Source of the DNA: DATAQC01 sp051001215
GTDB taxonomy: Bacteria; Actinomycetota; Acidimicrobiia; Acidimicrobiales; AC-14
Direction: 5' to 3'
Assembly: GCA_051001215.1 (NCBI GenBank)
Contig: JBPCNP010000108.1
Location: 1 to 10,172, forward strand
Length of the DNA stretch: 10,172 bases
The notes under the pieces were generated by a model. That model ran no database searches, was not told the DNA's origin, and saw nothing but the letters and a program-made list of their open reading frames with translations. Made by a program: the position numbers and the translations under genes. Below, one piece after another: positions 4,982 to 10,172 of this stretch. The stretch's first letter is position 1. Each line of letters opens with the position of its first letter.

Positions 4982-6484
4982 GTGGCCAAGTTCTACCTGA
5001 CGACACCGATCTACTACGTCAACGACGCACCCCACGTCGGCCACGCCTACACCACCGTCATCGGCGACGCTGTGTGCCGCTGGCACCGCCTGCTCGGCGA
5101 CGACGTGCTCTACCTCACCGGCACCGACGAGTACGGCCTGAAGAACAGCCAGGCCGCGGCCGCCCTCGACGTGGACCCCCAGGAGCTGGCCGACCGCAAC
5201 AGCAAGCGCTTCCGCCAGGCGTGGGACGCCCTCGACATCGCCTACGACGACTTCATCCGCACCACCGAGCCCCGCCACACCACCTCGGTCCAGGCGTTCC
5301 TGAACGCCATCTACGCCAACGGCGACATCGAGCGGGGCACCTACGAAGGCCTCTACTGCGTGGCCTGCGAGGCCTATTACACCGAGGACGAACTGGTCGA
5401 CGAAAACTGCCCCATCCACCGGCGTCCGGTGCAGCGCATGCAGGAGGAGAACTGGTTCTTCCGCCTGTCGCGCTACGAACAGCGCCTCCTCGACCACTAC
5501 GAGGCCCACCCCGATGCAGTGATCCCCGCCACCCGGCGCAACGAGGTGCTGGGCTTCATCCGCCAGGGCCTGCAGGACATCTCCATCAGCCGCAGCTCGT
5601 TCGACTGGGGCGTCCCCCTGCCCTGGGACCCGACCCACGTCACCTGGGTGTGGTTCGACGCCCTTCCCAACTACCTGACGGCGCCGGGCTACGCCGCCGA
5701 CGAGGAGCGCTTCGCCCACTGGTGGCCGGCCGATTGGCACCTGGTGGGCAAGGACATCATCCGCTTCCACGCCGTGTACTGGCCGGCCATGCTCATGGCC
5801 GCCGGCCTGGCGCCCCCCACGCGCATCGGCTGCCACGGGTGGTTGCTGGTGAGCGGGGAGAAGATGTCCAAGAGCAGGCTCAACCAGATCACCCCGGGCG
5901 AGCTGGTCGACGACCTGGGCGTCGACGCCACCCGCTACCACTTGCTGCGCGACACCACCTTCGGGGCCGACGGCGACTTCTCCTACGAGGGCATGGTGGC
6001 TCGCTACAACGCGGATCTGGCCAACAACCTGGGCAACCTGCTCTCCAGGGTGACCACCGTCGTGGGGTCGAAGTGCGCCGGTATCGGGCCCGCCCCCCAG
6101 CCCGACAGCCCGCTCGCCGCTGTCGCCCGAGAGGTGTACGCGGCCACGGCCGACGCTTGGGAACGGCTGGCGCCGGGCGAGGCCCTCGAGGCCACCTGGC
6201 GGTTGATCCGCGAGACCAATGCATACCTGGAGACCCACGAGCCGTGGAAGGCCGACCCCGGCCCGGCCGTCGACGCGGTGATGGGTGACGCCCTCGAAGC
6301 GCTGCGCATCGTGGCCGTGCTGGCATCACCTGCCGTTCCCCGGTCCGCAGCGGAGATCTGGCGCCGGCTGGGACAGCCGGGTGCTCCCGCCGACGAACGC
6401 CTGCCCGGAGCCGCCGCCTGGGGCGGCTACCCGGGTGGCCTGGCCGTCGAGAAGGGTGCCCCGCTCTTCCCCCGGCGGAAGTAG
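4982..6484 (+). CDS. metG: Methionine--tRNA ligase (MetRS)
   Basis: MetRS charges tRNA-Met and tRNA-fMet with methionine in the cytosol. The product has 500 residues, a form without the C-terminal EMAP/dimerisation domain. The class I signature is HVGH (18-21), and KMSKS is at 294-298. A single zinc knuckle has Cys126-x2-Cys129 and Cys143-x2-His146, in a connective region ending EENWFFRL. The anticodon-binding helical domain follows (NADLANNLGNLLSRV onward). Two departures from common sequence are GTDEYG (47-52) where GTDEHG is usual, and KMSKSRLN where KMSKSxGN is usual. The GTG at 4982 gives MAKFYLTTPIYYVND, the expected N-terminus, and needs no Shine-Dalgarno if the message is leaderless. 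It heads an operon with tatD (9 bases downstream) and rsmA. Confidence 0.97.
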   Translation: MAKFYLTTPIYYVNDAPHVGHAYTTVIGDAVCRWHRLLGDDVLYLTGTDEYGLKNSQAAAALDVDPQELADRNSKRFRQAWDALDIAYDDFIRTTEPRHTTSVQAFLNAIYANGDIERGTYEGLYCVACEAYYTEDELVDENCPIHRRPVQRMQEENWFFRLSRYEQRLLDHYEAHPDAVIPATRRNEVLGFIRQGLQDISISRSSFDWGVPLPWDPTHVTWVWFDALPNYLTAPGYAADEERFAHWWPADWHLVGKDIIRFHAVYWPAMLMAAGLAPPTRIGCHGWLLVSGEKMSKSRLNQITPGELVDDLGVDATRYHLLRDTTFGADGDFSYEGMVARYNADLANNLGNLLSRVTTVVGSKCAGIGPAPQPDSPLAAVAREVYAATADAWERLAPGEALEATWRLIRETNAYLETHEPWKADPGPAVDAVMGDALEALRIVAVLASPAVPRSAAEIWRRLGQPGAPADERLPGAAAWGGYPGGLAVEKGAPLFPRRK

Positions 6485-6493
6485 CGGCGTCAT

Positions 6494-7243
6494 ATGGCCT
6501 GGACCGACACCCACTGCCACCTCCAGTACGAGGGCCTTCCGGCCGACGCCTTGGAACTGGCCGAGGCCGCCGGGGTCAGCCGTATGGTGTGCATCGGCAC
6601 CGACGGGCCCCAGTCGGTGCGCGCCGTCGAGGTGGCCCGGGCCCATCCGGGAAAGGTGTGGGCCACCGTGGGCCTGCATCCCCACGACGCCGTCAACGGG
6701 GTCGACACCATCGTCGACTCCCTGGGCGCGCCCGAGGTGGTCGGCATCGGCGAGTGCGGCCTCGACTACCACTACGACCACTCGCCTCGTGACACCCAGC
6801 GCCAGGTGTTCGCCGCCCAGGTGGCGATGGCCATCGAACGCGACCTGGCCCTGGTGATCCACACCCGCGAGGCGTGGGATGACACCTTCGCCGTCCTCTC
6901 CGCCGAAGGCGTGCCCGAACGCACCGTCTTCCATTGCTTCAGCGGCGGCCCCGCCGAGGCCCGCCGCGCCCTCGACACCGGCGCCCACCTCTCGTTCAGC
7001 GGGATCCTCACCTTCAAGAGCGCCGACGACGTCCGCCAGGCGGCCGTCCTCGCCCCCCTCGACCGGGTGCTGGTGGAGACCGACGCGCCCTACCTCACAC
7101 CAGTGCCCCACCGGGGCGCCCCGAACCACCCGGCGTTCGTGGCCCTGGTGGGCGCGGCGCTGGCCCAGGTCCGGGGATGCGAGCTGGAGGAAGTGGAGGC
7201 GGCCACCTGGGCCAACGCCACGGCCGTCTTCGGCCTGTCGTGA
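6494..7243 (+). CDS. tatD: TatD family metal-dependent hydrolase (DNase)
   Basis: TatD proteins are TIM-barrel, divalent-metal nucleases with 3'-5' exonuclease activity, linked to DNA repair and turnover. The product has 249 residues. Metal ligands are all in place: His7 and His9 in DTHCHL, Glu87 in GIGECGLDY, His123 in VIHTREA, His147 in FHCFSGG and Asp197 in ETDAPYL. The ending PHRGAPNHPAF and WANATAVFGLS is normal for the family, so it is complete. The ATG at 6494 is 9 bases after the metG stop. No clear Shine-Dalgarno is present, which suggests reinitiation or coupling. The stop codon lies inside a 23-bp tandem duplication that forms the junction with rsmA. Confidence 0.95.
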   Translation: MAWTDTHCHLQYEGLPADALELAEAAGVSRMVCIGTDGPQSVRAVEVARAHPGKVWATVGLHPHDAVNGVDTIVDSLGAPEVVGIGECGLDYHYDHSPRDTQRQVFAAQVAMAIERDLALVIHTREAWDDTFAVLSAEGVPERTVFHCFSGGPAEARRALDTGAHLSFSGILTFKSADDVRQAAVLAPLDRVLVETDAPYLTPVPHRGAPNHPAFVALVGAALAQVRGCELEEVEAATWANATAVFGLS

Positions 7244-7267
7244 CCGCCGTCCTCGGCCTCTCGTGAC
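7223..7267 (+). repeat. 23-bp tandem duplication across the tatD/rsmA junction
   Basis: GCCGTCTTCGGCCTGTCGTG followed by AC (7223-7244) recurs at 7246-7267 with 20 of 22 bases identical. Copy 1 is the end of tatD with its TGA. Copy 2 lies between the genes and supplies the GTG used as the rsmA start. Each copy contains GTGA, the stop/start overlap seen at the DUF192/rsmI junction. Confidence 0.85.
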
Positions 7268-8132
7268 GGGAGCGACCCCAGGCACCCCGCTCGAGGGGCC
7301 GCTCGGGCCACCGGGGCGGCGAGAGGCACGCCAGCTCCTCGAGGACCACGGCCTGAGCCCCAACCGGGCCCTCGGCCAGCACTTCGTGGTCGACCCCAAC
7401 ACCGTGCGCCGCATCGCCCGTATGGCCGCCGTTGGCCCCGGCGACCACGTTGTCGAGGTAGGGGCGGGCCTGGGGGCGCTCACCCTGGCCCTGGCCGGGA
7501 CAGGCGCCGCCGTCACCACCATCGAGATCGACCGGGGCCTGGTGCCCGTCCTGCGCCGTCTTGTCGAGCCCGCCGGGGTCACGGTCGTCGAGGCCGACGC
7601 CATGGCCCTGGACTGGAACGCCTTGCTGGGCACGGGCCCCAGGCCGTGGGTGCTGGTGGCCAACCTGCCCTACAACGTGGCCACCCCGCTCATCGCCGAC
7701 CTGCTTCGCGACGTGCCGTCCATCGCCCGCATGCTGGTGATGGTGCAGCGCGAGGCGGGCGAGCGACTGGCCGCCGGGCCCGGTGAGGTCGGCTATGGCG
7801 GGGTTTCGGTGAGGGTGGGCTACTGGGCCGAGGTGGCCGTGGTCGGTCGGGTCCCGGCCAGTGTGTTCCTGCCCCGGCCCGAGGTCGAGTCGGTCCTGGT
7901 CGAGGTCAAACGACGAAAAAAGCCGGCGGTCGGCGATGACGTGGACCGAGCCCGGCTCTTCGCCCTCATCGCCGCCGGGTTCGGCCAGCGTCGCAAGATG
8001 CTGCGCCGGTCACTGGCCGCGCTGGTCGATGCGGAAGCCTTCGTCGCTGCAGGCGTTCGGCCCGAAGCGCGGGCCGAGGAACTCGACATCCACGCCTGGG
8101 CCCGCCTGGCCCGGTTCCCACCGCCCGGGTGA
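7263..8132 (+). CDS. rsmA: 16S rRNA dimethyladenosine(1518/1519) transferase RsmA (KsgA)
   Basis: The enzyme dimethylates A1518 and A1519 near the 3' end of 16S rRNA, a late step of 30S assembly. The product has 289 residues. The N-terminal motif is LGQHF (37-41), usually LGQNF. The SAM-binding loop EVGAGLGALT is at 65-74, and the catalytic NLPYN at 134-138. FLPRPEVESVLVEV and the C-terminal helical domain with GFGQRRKMLRRSL follow, all expected. The GTG at 7263 gives VTGATPGTPL, a proline/glycine-rich N-terminal extension of about 18 residues before the alignable part. A start overlapping the tatD stop was probably the older state (see the duplication). It is the last gene of the metG operon here. 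The usual actinobacterial neighbours rpf and ispE are absent on either side. Confidence 0.95.
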   Translation: MTGATPGTPLEGPLGPPGRREARQLLEDHGLSPNRALGQHFVVDPNTVRRIARMAAVGPGDHVVEVGAGLGALTLALAGTGAAVTTIEIDRGLVPVLRRLVEPAGVTVVEADAMALDWNALLGTGPRPWVLVANLPYNVATPLIADLLRDVPSIARMLVMVQREAGERLAAGPGEVGYGGVSVRVGYWAEVAVVGRVPASVFLPRPEVESVLVEVKRRKKPAVGDDVDRARLFALIAAGFGQRRKMLRRSLAALVDAEAFVAAGVRPEARAEELDIHAWARLARFPPPG

Positions 8133-8137
8133 ACCCA

Positions 8138-8152
8138 CGGCCCGCCGGGCCG
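8138..8152. terminator. GC hairpin between convergent rsmA and the bS22-like gene
   Basis: CGGCCC (8138-8143) and GGGCCG (8147-8152) form a perfect 6-bp stem with a 3-base loop in the 41-bp gap between two convergent stops. There is no T-tract on either strand. The position suggests a bidirectional terminator or 3'-end stabiliser of the kind seen in GC-rich genomes. Confidence 0.4.
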
Positions 8153-8173
8153 CCGACAACTACGGGCGAGGCA

Positions 8174-8272
8174 CTACTTGCCGGCGCGTCGTTGCCAGCG
8201 GGTGGCCTTCAGCATCTTCTTGTGCTTCTTCTTGCGCATCCGCTTCCGGCGCTTCTTGATCAACGATCCCAT
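8174..8272 (-). CDS. bS22-like micro ribosomal protein (AURKAIP1/COX24 domain), 32 aa
   Basis: ATG at 8272 to TAG at 8174-8176 encodes 32 residues beginning MGSLIKKRRKRMRKKKH and ending in QRRAGK. It matches my memory of the actinobacterial AURKAIP1/COX24-domain peptide (M. tuberculosis Rv0500B, beginning MGSVIKKRRKRMSKKKH). That peptide was seen as an extra 30S protein, called bS22, in mycobacterial ribosome structures. It is not the unrelated E. coli Sra protein. The peptide is highly basic and likely binds 16S rRNA. It has no Shine-Dalgarno sequence; a TAGTCT -10 ends 10 bases before the ATG, so the leader is at most a few bases. The gene stands alone on the minus strand between rsmA and tRNA-Gln. 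Confidence 0.85.
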   Translation of the reverse strand: MGSLIKKRRKRMRKKKHKKMLKATRWQRRAGK

Positions 8273-8282
8273 GAGCGGCGTC

Positions 8283-8311
8283 AGACTAGCGGGTGCTGGT
8301 GCCGACGTGAA
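8283..8311 (-). promoter_or_regulatory. Promoter of the bS22-like gene
   Basis: On the minus strand TTCACG (8311-8306) and TAGTCT (8288-8283) are separated by 17 bases. The first matches TTGACA at 4 of 6 positions and the second fits TAnnnT. Ten bases separate the -10 from the ATG, giving a leader of about 3 bases or none. Confidence 0.45.
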
Positions 8312-8347
8312 ATAGGCCACGATTTCGTAGCCTCCGATTGCCCTTGG

Positions 8348-8455
8348 ATGCTTGACAACCCCCTGACCGAGAAGCAGCAACAGGCGCTGGCGCGGCGCGG
8401 GCCCACGGCCGCCGCCGTGGCGTGGAGGGCAGGCAGTGAAGTTCATGAACTCTGA
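8348..8455 (+). CDS. Possible 35-aa hypothetical protein
   Basis: ATG at 8348 to TGA at 8453-8455 encodes MLDNPLTEKQQQALARRG followed by TAAAVAWRAGSEVHEL. A TAGCCT (8328-8333) lies 14 bases upstream, but there is no Shine-Dalgarno and no good -35. The composition is protein-like and the early codons are rich in G/C at the third position, which fades toward the end. I recognise no family. It could be a real small protein, the start of a gene broken downstream, or chance. Confidence 0.25.
   Translation: MLDNPLTEKQQQALARRGPTAAAVAWRAGSEVHEL
8403..8420. other. 7-bp GC-rich hairpin
   Basis: CCACGGC (8403-8409) and GCCGTGG (8414-8420) pair perfectly around the 4-base loop CGCC. It sits inside the candidate 35-codon frame and is not followed by a T-tract. 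Its function is unknown. Confidence 0.4.
8440..8451. promoter_or_regulatory. 12-bp perfect palindrome, possible operator
   Basis: AGTTCATGAACT reads the same on both strands, in an otherwise GC-rich stretch with no supported gene. A half-site AGTTCA facing its mirror is a form used by dimeric repressors. It is about 140 bases upstream of the tRNA-Gln -10, so no target promoter is obvious. Confidence 0.3.
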
Positions 8456-8592
8456 CCCGCAGCTCATCGGTCTGTTCCTTGCCTGGCTCCGGCTCAACGG
8501 TGTCCAGTCGGAACGCAACAGGGCAACGCTGTCTGCAGATCGAGGAGTGGTGTCAAGGGTTGGCGACGGCCGCCCGAGCGCTGGTCGCCGGA

Positions 8593-8598
8593 TAGCGT
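8593..8598 (+). promoter_or_regulatory. -10 element of tRNA-Gln
   Basis: TAGCGT fits TAnnnT and ends 11 bases before the first tRNA base, so the primary transcript would carry only a few extra 5' bases. No good -35 is seen at 16-18 bases upstream. Confidence 0.4.
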
Positions 8599-8609
8599 TG
8601 GGTGAGCGT

Positions 8610-8683
8610 TCGGGAGTCGTCCAACGGCAGGACATCTGGTTTTGGTCCAGAGAATGGGGGTTCGAGCCCTCCCTCCCGAGCCA
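8610..8683 (+). tRNA. tRNA-Gln (anticodon TTG), CCA encoded
   Basis: A complete cloverleaf of 74 bases. The acceptor stem TCGGGAG/CTCCCGA is perfect, including the weak T1-A72 pair typical of tRNA-Gln. The D stem is GTCC/GGAC. The anticodon stem TCTGG/CCAGA has the 7-base loop TTTTGGT with TTG at 8642-8644, reading CAA and probably CAG by wobble. The variable region is 4 bases. The T stem GGGGG/CCTCC has one G-T pair around TTCGAGC, and the end is G followed by CCA. It lies 42 bases before glmU on the same strand and may share a transcript with it. Confidence 0.97.
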
Positions 8684-8725
8684 GCCCTCCACCGCTACGG
8701 GGAGCTGGCGGAGTAGAACAGATGC

Positions 8726-9838
8726 ATGCGTCTCCGTCCACTGTCCGCCGTGGTCATGGCCGCCGGCGAGGGGACGCGGATGCGCTCTGTGCTCCCCAAG
8801 CCCCTGCACCCCCTCTGCGGACGGCCCATGCTGCTGCACGTGCTCGACGCCCTGAGCGAGTTGCTCGTCGACCGGGCCGTGGTCGTGGTCGGCCACGGTG
8901 CCGAGCGGGTGACCAAGACGCTGCAGGAGTACGGGCCGCCCGACCTGATCATCGATTTCGTCGACCAGCACGTCCAGCGGGGGACGGGCGACGCTGCGTC
9001 GGTGGCCCTGACCGCTTTCCCGACCGACGACGACAGTGACGACGAGGACATCGTGGTCCTTCCCGGCGACACGCCCCTCGTGCGCCCGTCCACCCTGGGC
9101 GCCCTGGTTCACGCCCACCGGGAGGCCAATGCCGCCGCCACCCTGCTGACCGCCCGCATGCCGGACGTCAGCGGCATGGGCAGGATCGTCCGGACCAAGG
9201 ACGGCCGGGTCAGCCGCATCGTGGAGGAGCTCGACGCCACCGAGGCCGAGCTGGAGATCGACGAGGTGGGCACCTCGATCTACTGCTTTCGGCGCAGCCT
9301 GCTGGCCCCGGCACTGCGTCGCCTCTCGCCCGAGAACGCCCAGGGCGAGTACTACCTGACCGACGTGGTGGGCGTGCTCCACGACGCCAGCCACAAGGTG
9401 GTGGCCGTGGAGTGCGAGGACCCGGCGGAAGCCGTCGATGTCAACGCCCGGGCCCAGCTGGCGGCGGCCGAGGCCGAGCTGCGCCGACGCATCAACCACC
9501 GGTGGATGCAGGCCGGGGTCACCATGGCCGACCCCGAACGGACGTACGTGGATTCCGGGGTCCGGTTGGCCCCCGACGTCACCCTTTTCCCGGGCACCAT
9601 CCTCCAGGGGCGGACGGTCGTCGGCGACGGGGCCAAGCTCGGGCCTCACGTCCGCCTGGTCGACTGTGCCATCGGCGACGGAGCCAATGTGGAGCAATCG
9701 GTCGGCTACGACGCGGTGGTCGGCCCCTCGGCCATCGTCGGCCCGTTCGCCGTCCTGCAGCCGGGCAGTCATATCGGCGCCGGCACCACCACCGGCTCGT
9801 TCTACACTGCATCGGCAGCCGACGAGGAGAGCGTGTAA
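8726..9838 (+). CDS. glmU: GlmU-type uridylyltransferase with truncated acetyltransferase domain
   Basis: GlmU normally acetylates glucosamine-1-phosphate and then joins GlcNAc-1-P to UTP, giving UDP-GlcNAc for peptidoglycan. The pyrophosphorylase domain is present: MAAGEGTRMRSVLPKPLHPL (11-30), Q84 before RGTGDA, Mg-binding Asp115 in PGDTPLV and Asn240 in VNARAQLA. Asn169 of the E. coli enzyme, which contacts GlcNAc, aligns with Gly182 (EVGTSIYCF). The left-handed beta-helix starts near residue 275 but stops at residue 370, where E. coli GlmU runs to 456. The catalytic His363 and the acetyl-CoA-binding half are missing, and the Arg333 equivalent is Gln345 (VLQPG). The prs ATG follows 10 bases after the stop, so no frameshifted remainder exists. 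It is therefore probably a single-function uridylyltransferase. Start: ATG at 8726, with a distant GGAG. Confidence 0.9.
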   Translation: MRLRPLSAVVMAAGEGTRMRSVLPKPLHPLCGRPMLLHVLDALSELLVDRAVVVVGHGAERVTKTLQEYGPPDLIIDFVDQHVQRGTGDAASVALTAFPTDDDSDDEDIVVLPGDTPLVRPSTLGALVHAHREANAAATLLTARMPDVSGMGRIVRTKDGRVSRIVEELDATEAELEIDEVGTSIYCFRRSLLAPALRRLSPENAQGEYYLTDVVGVLHDASHKVVAVECEDPAEAVDVNARAQLAAAEAELRRRINHRWMQAGVTMADPERTYVDSGVRLAPDVTLFPGTILQGRTVVGDGAKLGPHVRLVDCAIGDGANVEQSVGYDAVVGPSAIVGPFAVLQPGSHIGAGTTTGSFYTASAADEESV

Positions 9839-9848
9839 GCACCCCACG

Positions 9849-10172
9849 ATGGAGCTGGTCACCAAGAAGCGACTCGAGCTCTTCACGGGGCGCTCCAACC
9901 CGGAGCTGGCCGCCTCCATCGCCTCCGCCCTCGGAGTGGAGCTGGGCCAGACCAATCTGTCGCAGTTCGCCAACGGTGAGATGTACTGCCGCTTCGGCGA
10001 CTCCATACGGGGCGCCGACGTCTTCATCGTCCAGAGCCACAGCAGCCCGGTGAACGAGGCGATCATGGAGCAGCTGATCCTGGTCGACGCAGCCAAGCGG
10101 GCCTCGGCCAAGCGGATCACCGCCGTCTGTCCCTACTACGGCTACGCCCGCCAGGACCGCAAGGCGTCCGAG
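9849..10172 (+). CDS. prs: Ribose-phosphate pyrophosphokinase (PRPP synthetase), cut by the right edge
   Basis: The enzyme makes PRPP from ribose-5-phosphate and ATP for nucleotide, histidine and tryptophan synthesis. The first 108 codons are present and stay open to the window end. The start MELVTKKRLELFTGRSNPEL is followed by FANGEMYCRFGDSIRGADVF, QSHSSPVNEAIMEQLILVDA and the diagnostic AVCPYYGYARQDRK, all close to known Prs. The active-site loop and PRPP-binding signature lie beyond the edge. The ATG at 9849 is 10 bases after the glmU stop with no good Shine-Dalgarno, so translation is probably coupled to glmU. The glmU-prs pairing is common in actinobacteria and Firmicutes. A TACACT inside the glmU end (9803-9808) could be a minor internal -10. 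Confidence 0.96.
   Translation, partial: MELVTKKRLELFTGRSNPELAASIASALGVELGQTNLSQFANGEMYCRFGDSIRGADVFIVQSHSSPVNEAIMEQLILVDAAKRASAKRITAVCPYYGYARQDRKASE

Larger units (their letters stand above)
8273..8609. other. 337-bp stretch without a supported gene
   Basis: Lying between the bS22-like start and tRNA-Gln, it holds the bS22 promoter, a 35-codon open frame (8348-8455), a 7-bp hairpin (8403-8420), a 12-bp perfect palindrome (8440-8451) and the tRNA -10. Other open frames in it run into or through the tRNA and show no recognisable family. It may be regulatory DNA or the decayed remains of a gene. Confidence 0.6.

Noticed and set aside
3461..6238. 925-codon minus-strand open frame opposite rsmI and metG
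   Set aside because: It runs antisense to two clearly real genes and through the abrB-like gene in another frame, with low-complexity composition and no family motifs.
6326..7663. 445-codon minus-strand open frame opposite metG, tatD and rsmA
   Set aside because: Antisense shadow. All three plus-strand genes carry complete family motifs over the same bases.
8352..8357. Perfect TTGACA on the plus strand as a -35 element
   Set aside because: No TAnnnT or TATAAT-like hexamer lies 16-18 bases downstream, so it is probably a chance match inside the candidate small frame.
8551..8556. TTGACA on the minus strand upstream of tRNA-Gln
   Set aside because: No suitable -10 follows at normal spacing, and no minus-strand gene begins nearby.
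8610..8683. tRNA-Gln as an attachment site for an integrated element
   Set aside because: No integrase, and no direct repeat of the tRNA 3' end, is visible in the window. The downstream neighbour is the housekeeping gene glmU.
8436..8855. 139-codon plus-strand frame beginning MKFMNSDPQLIG
   Set aside because: It reads straight through the tRNA-Gln and into glmU in the wrong frame. The first 35 residues look somewhat protein-like but match nothing I know.
8174..10120. 648-codon minus-strand open frame that ends with the bS22-like peptide
   Set aside because: The frame crosses the tRNA-Gln and lies antisense to glmU and prs. Only its last 32 codons, from ATG 8272 with their own promoter, resemble a known protein.

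Overview
This is a strongly GC-rich bacterial chromosome segment with GC-rich third codon positions, many GTG starts and overlapping gene ends. Two very small, lysine/arginine-rich genes resemble the mycobacterial ribosomal proteins bL37 and bS22. Together with the -10 elements of form TAnnnT that sit 6-10 bases before start codons (leaderless or near-leaderless transcripts), they point to Actinomycetota. A deep branch such as Acidimicrobiia is my best guess, and that is an inference only. Almost everything recognisable is core translation or cell-wall housekeeping. I found no prophage, transposon, CRISPR array or defence island.

Layout. (1) Positions 1-2274, minus strand: a 27-codon bL37-like gene is followed directly by a prolyl oligopeptidase (family S9A) that has no ordinary start codon where one is expected. 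A possible further minus-strand gene leaves the left edge. (2) Positions 2275-2394: a divergent intergenic region with three 24-bp tandem repeats, flanked by outward-facing TAGCCT elements. (3) Positions 2395-4708, plus strand: a tight operon of ychF, a DUF192 gene and rsmI. (4) Positions 4642-4956, minus strand: an AbrB-type regulator with a CxxC...CxxC tail. It overlaps the 3' end of rsmI by 67 bp and diverges from metG across a 25-bp gap. (5) Positions 4982-8132, plus strand: metG, tatD and rsmA/ksgA. The tatD/rsmA junction carries a 23-bp tandem duplication. (6) Positions 8174-8272, minus strand: the bS22-like gene (AURKAIP1/COX24 domain). (7) Positions 8273-8609: a non-coding or uncertain stretch. 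(8) Positions 8610-10172, plus strand: tRNA-Gln(TTG), glmU and prs, the last cut by the right edge.

How the genes fit together. Ribosome-linked functions dominate: a ribosome-associated ATPase (YchF), two 16S rRNA methyltransferases (RsmI, RsmA), MetRS, tRNA-Gln and two micro ribosomal proteins. GlmU and Prs supply UDP-activated aminosugar and PRPP. The order rsmI - abrB (opposite strand) - metG - tatD - rsmA ... glmU - prs follows, as I remember it, the Bacillus subtilis origin-proximal order rsmI/yabC - abrB - metS - tatD/yabD ... ksgA ... gcaD(glmU) - prs, with several genes missing. That implies old, conserved linkage.

The most interesting points are: a GlmU that ends partway through its left-handed beta-helix, lacks the acetyltransferase active site and has substituted substrate-contact residues; the oligopeptidase with no ATG, GTG or TTG between the bL37 start and its first conserved motif; the two micro-genes; and the duplicated gene junction upstream of rsmA. 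None of this amounts to a demonstrable new multi-gene system.
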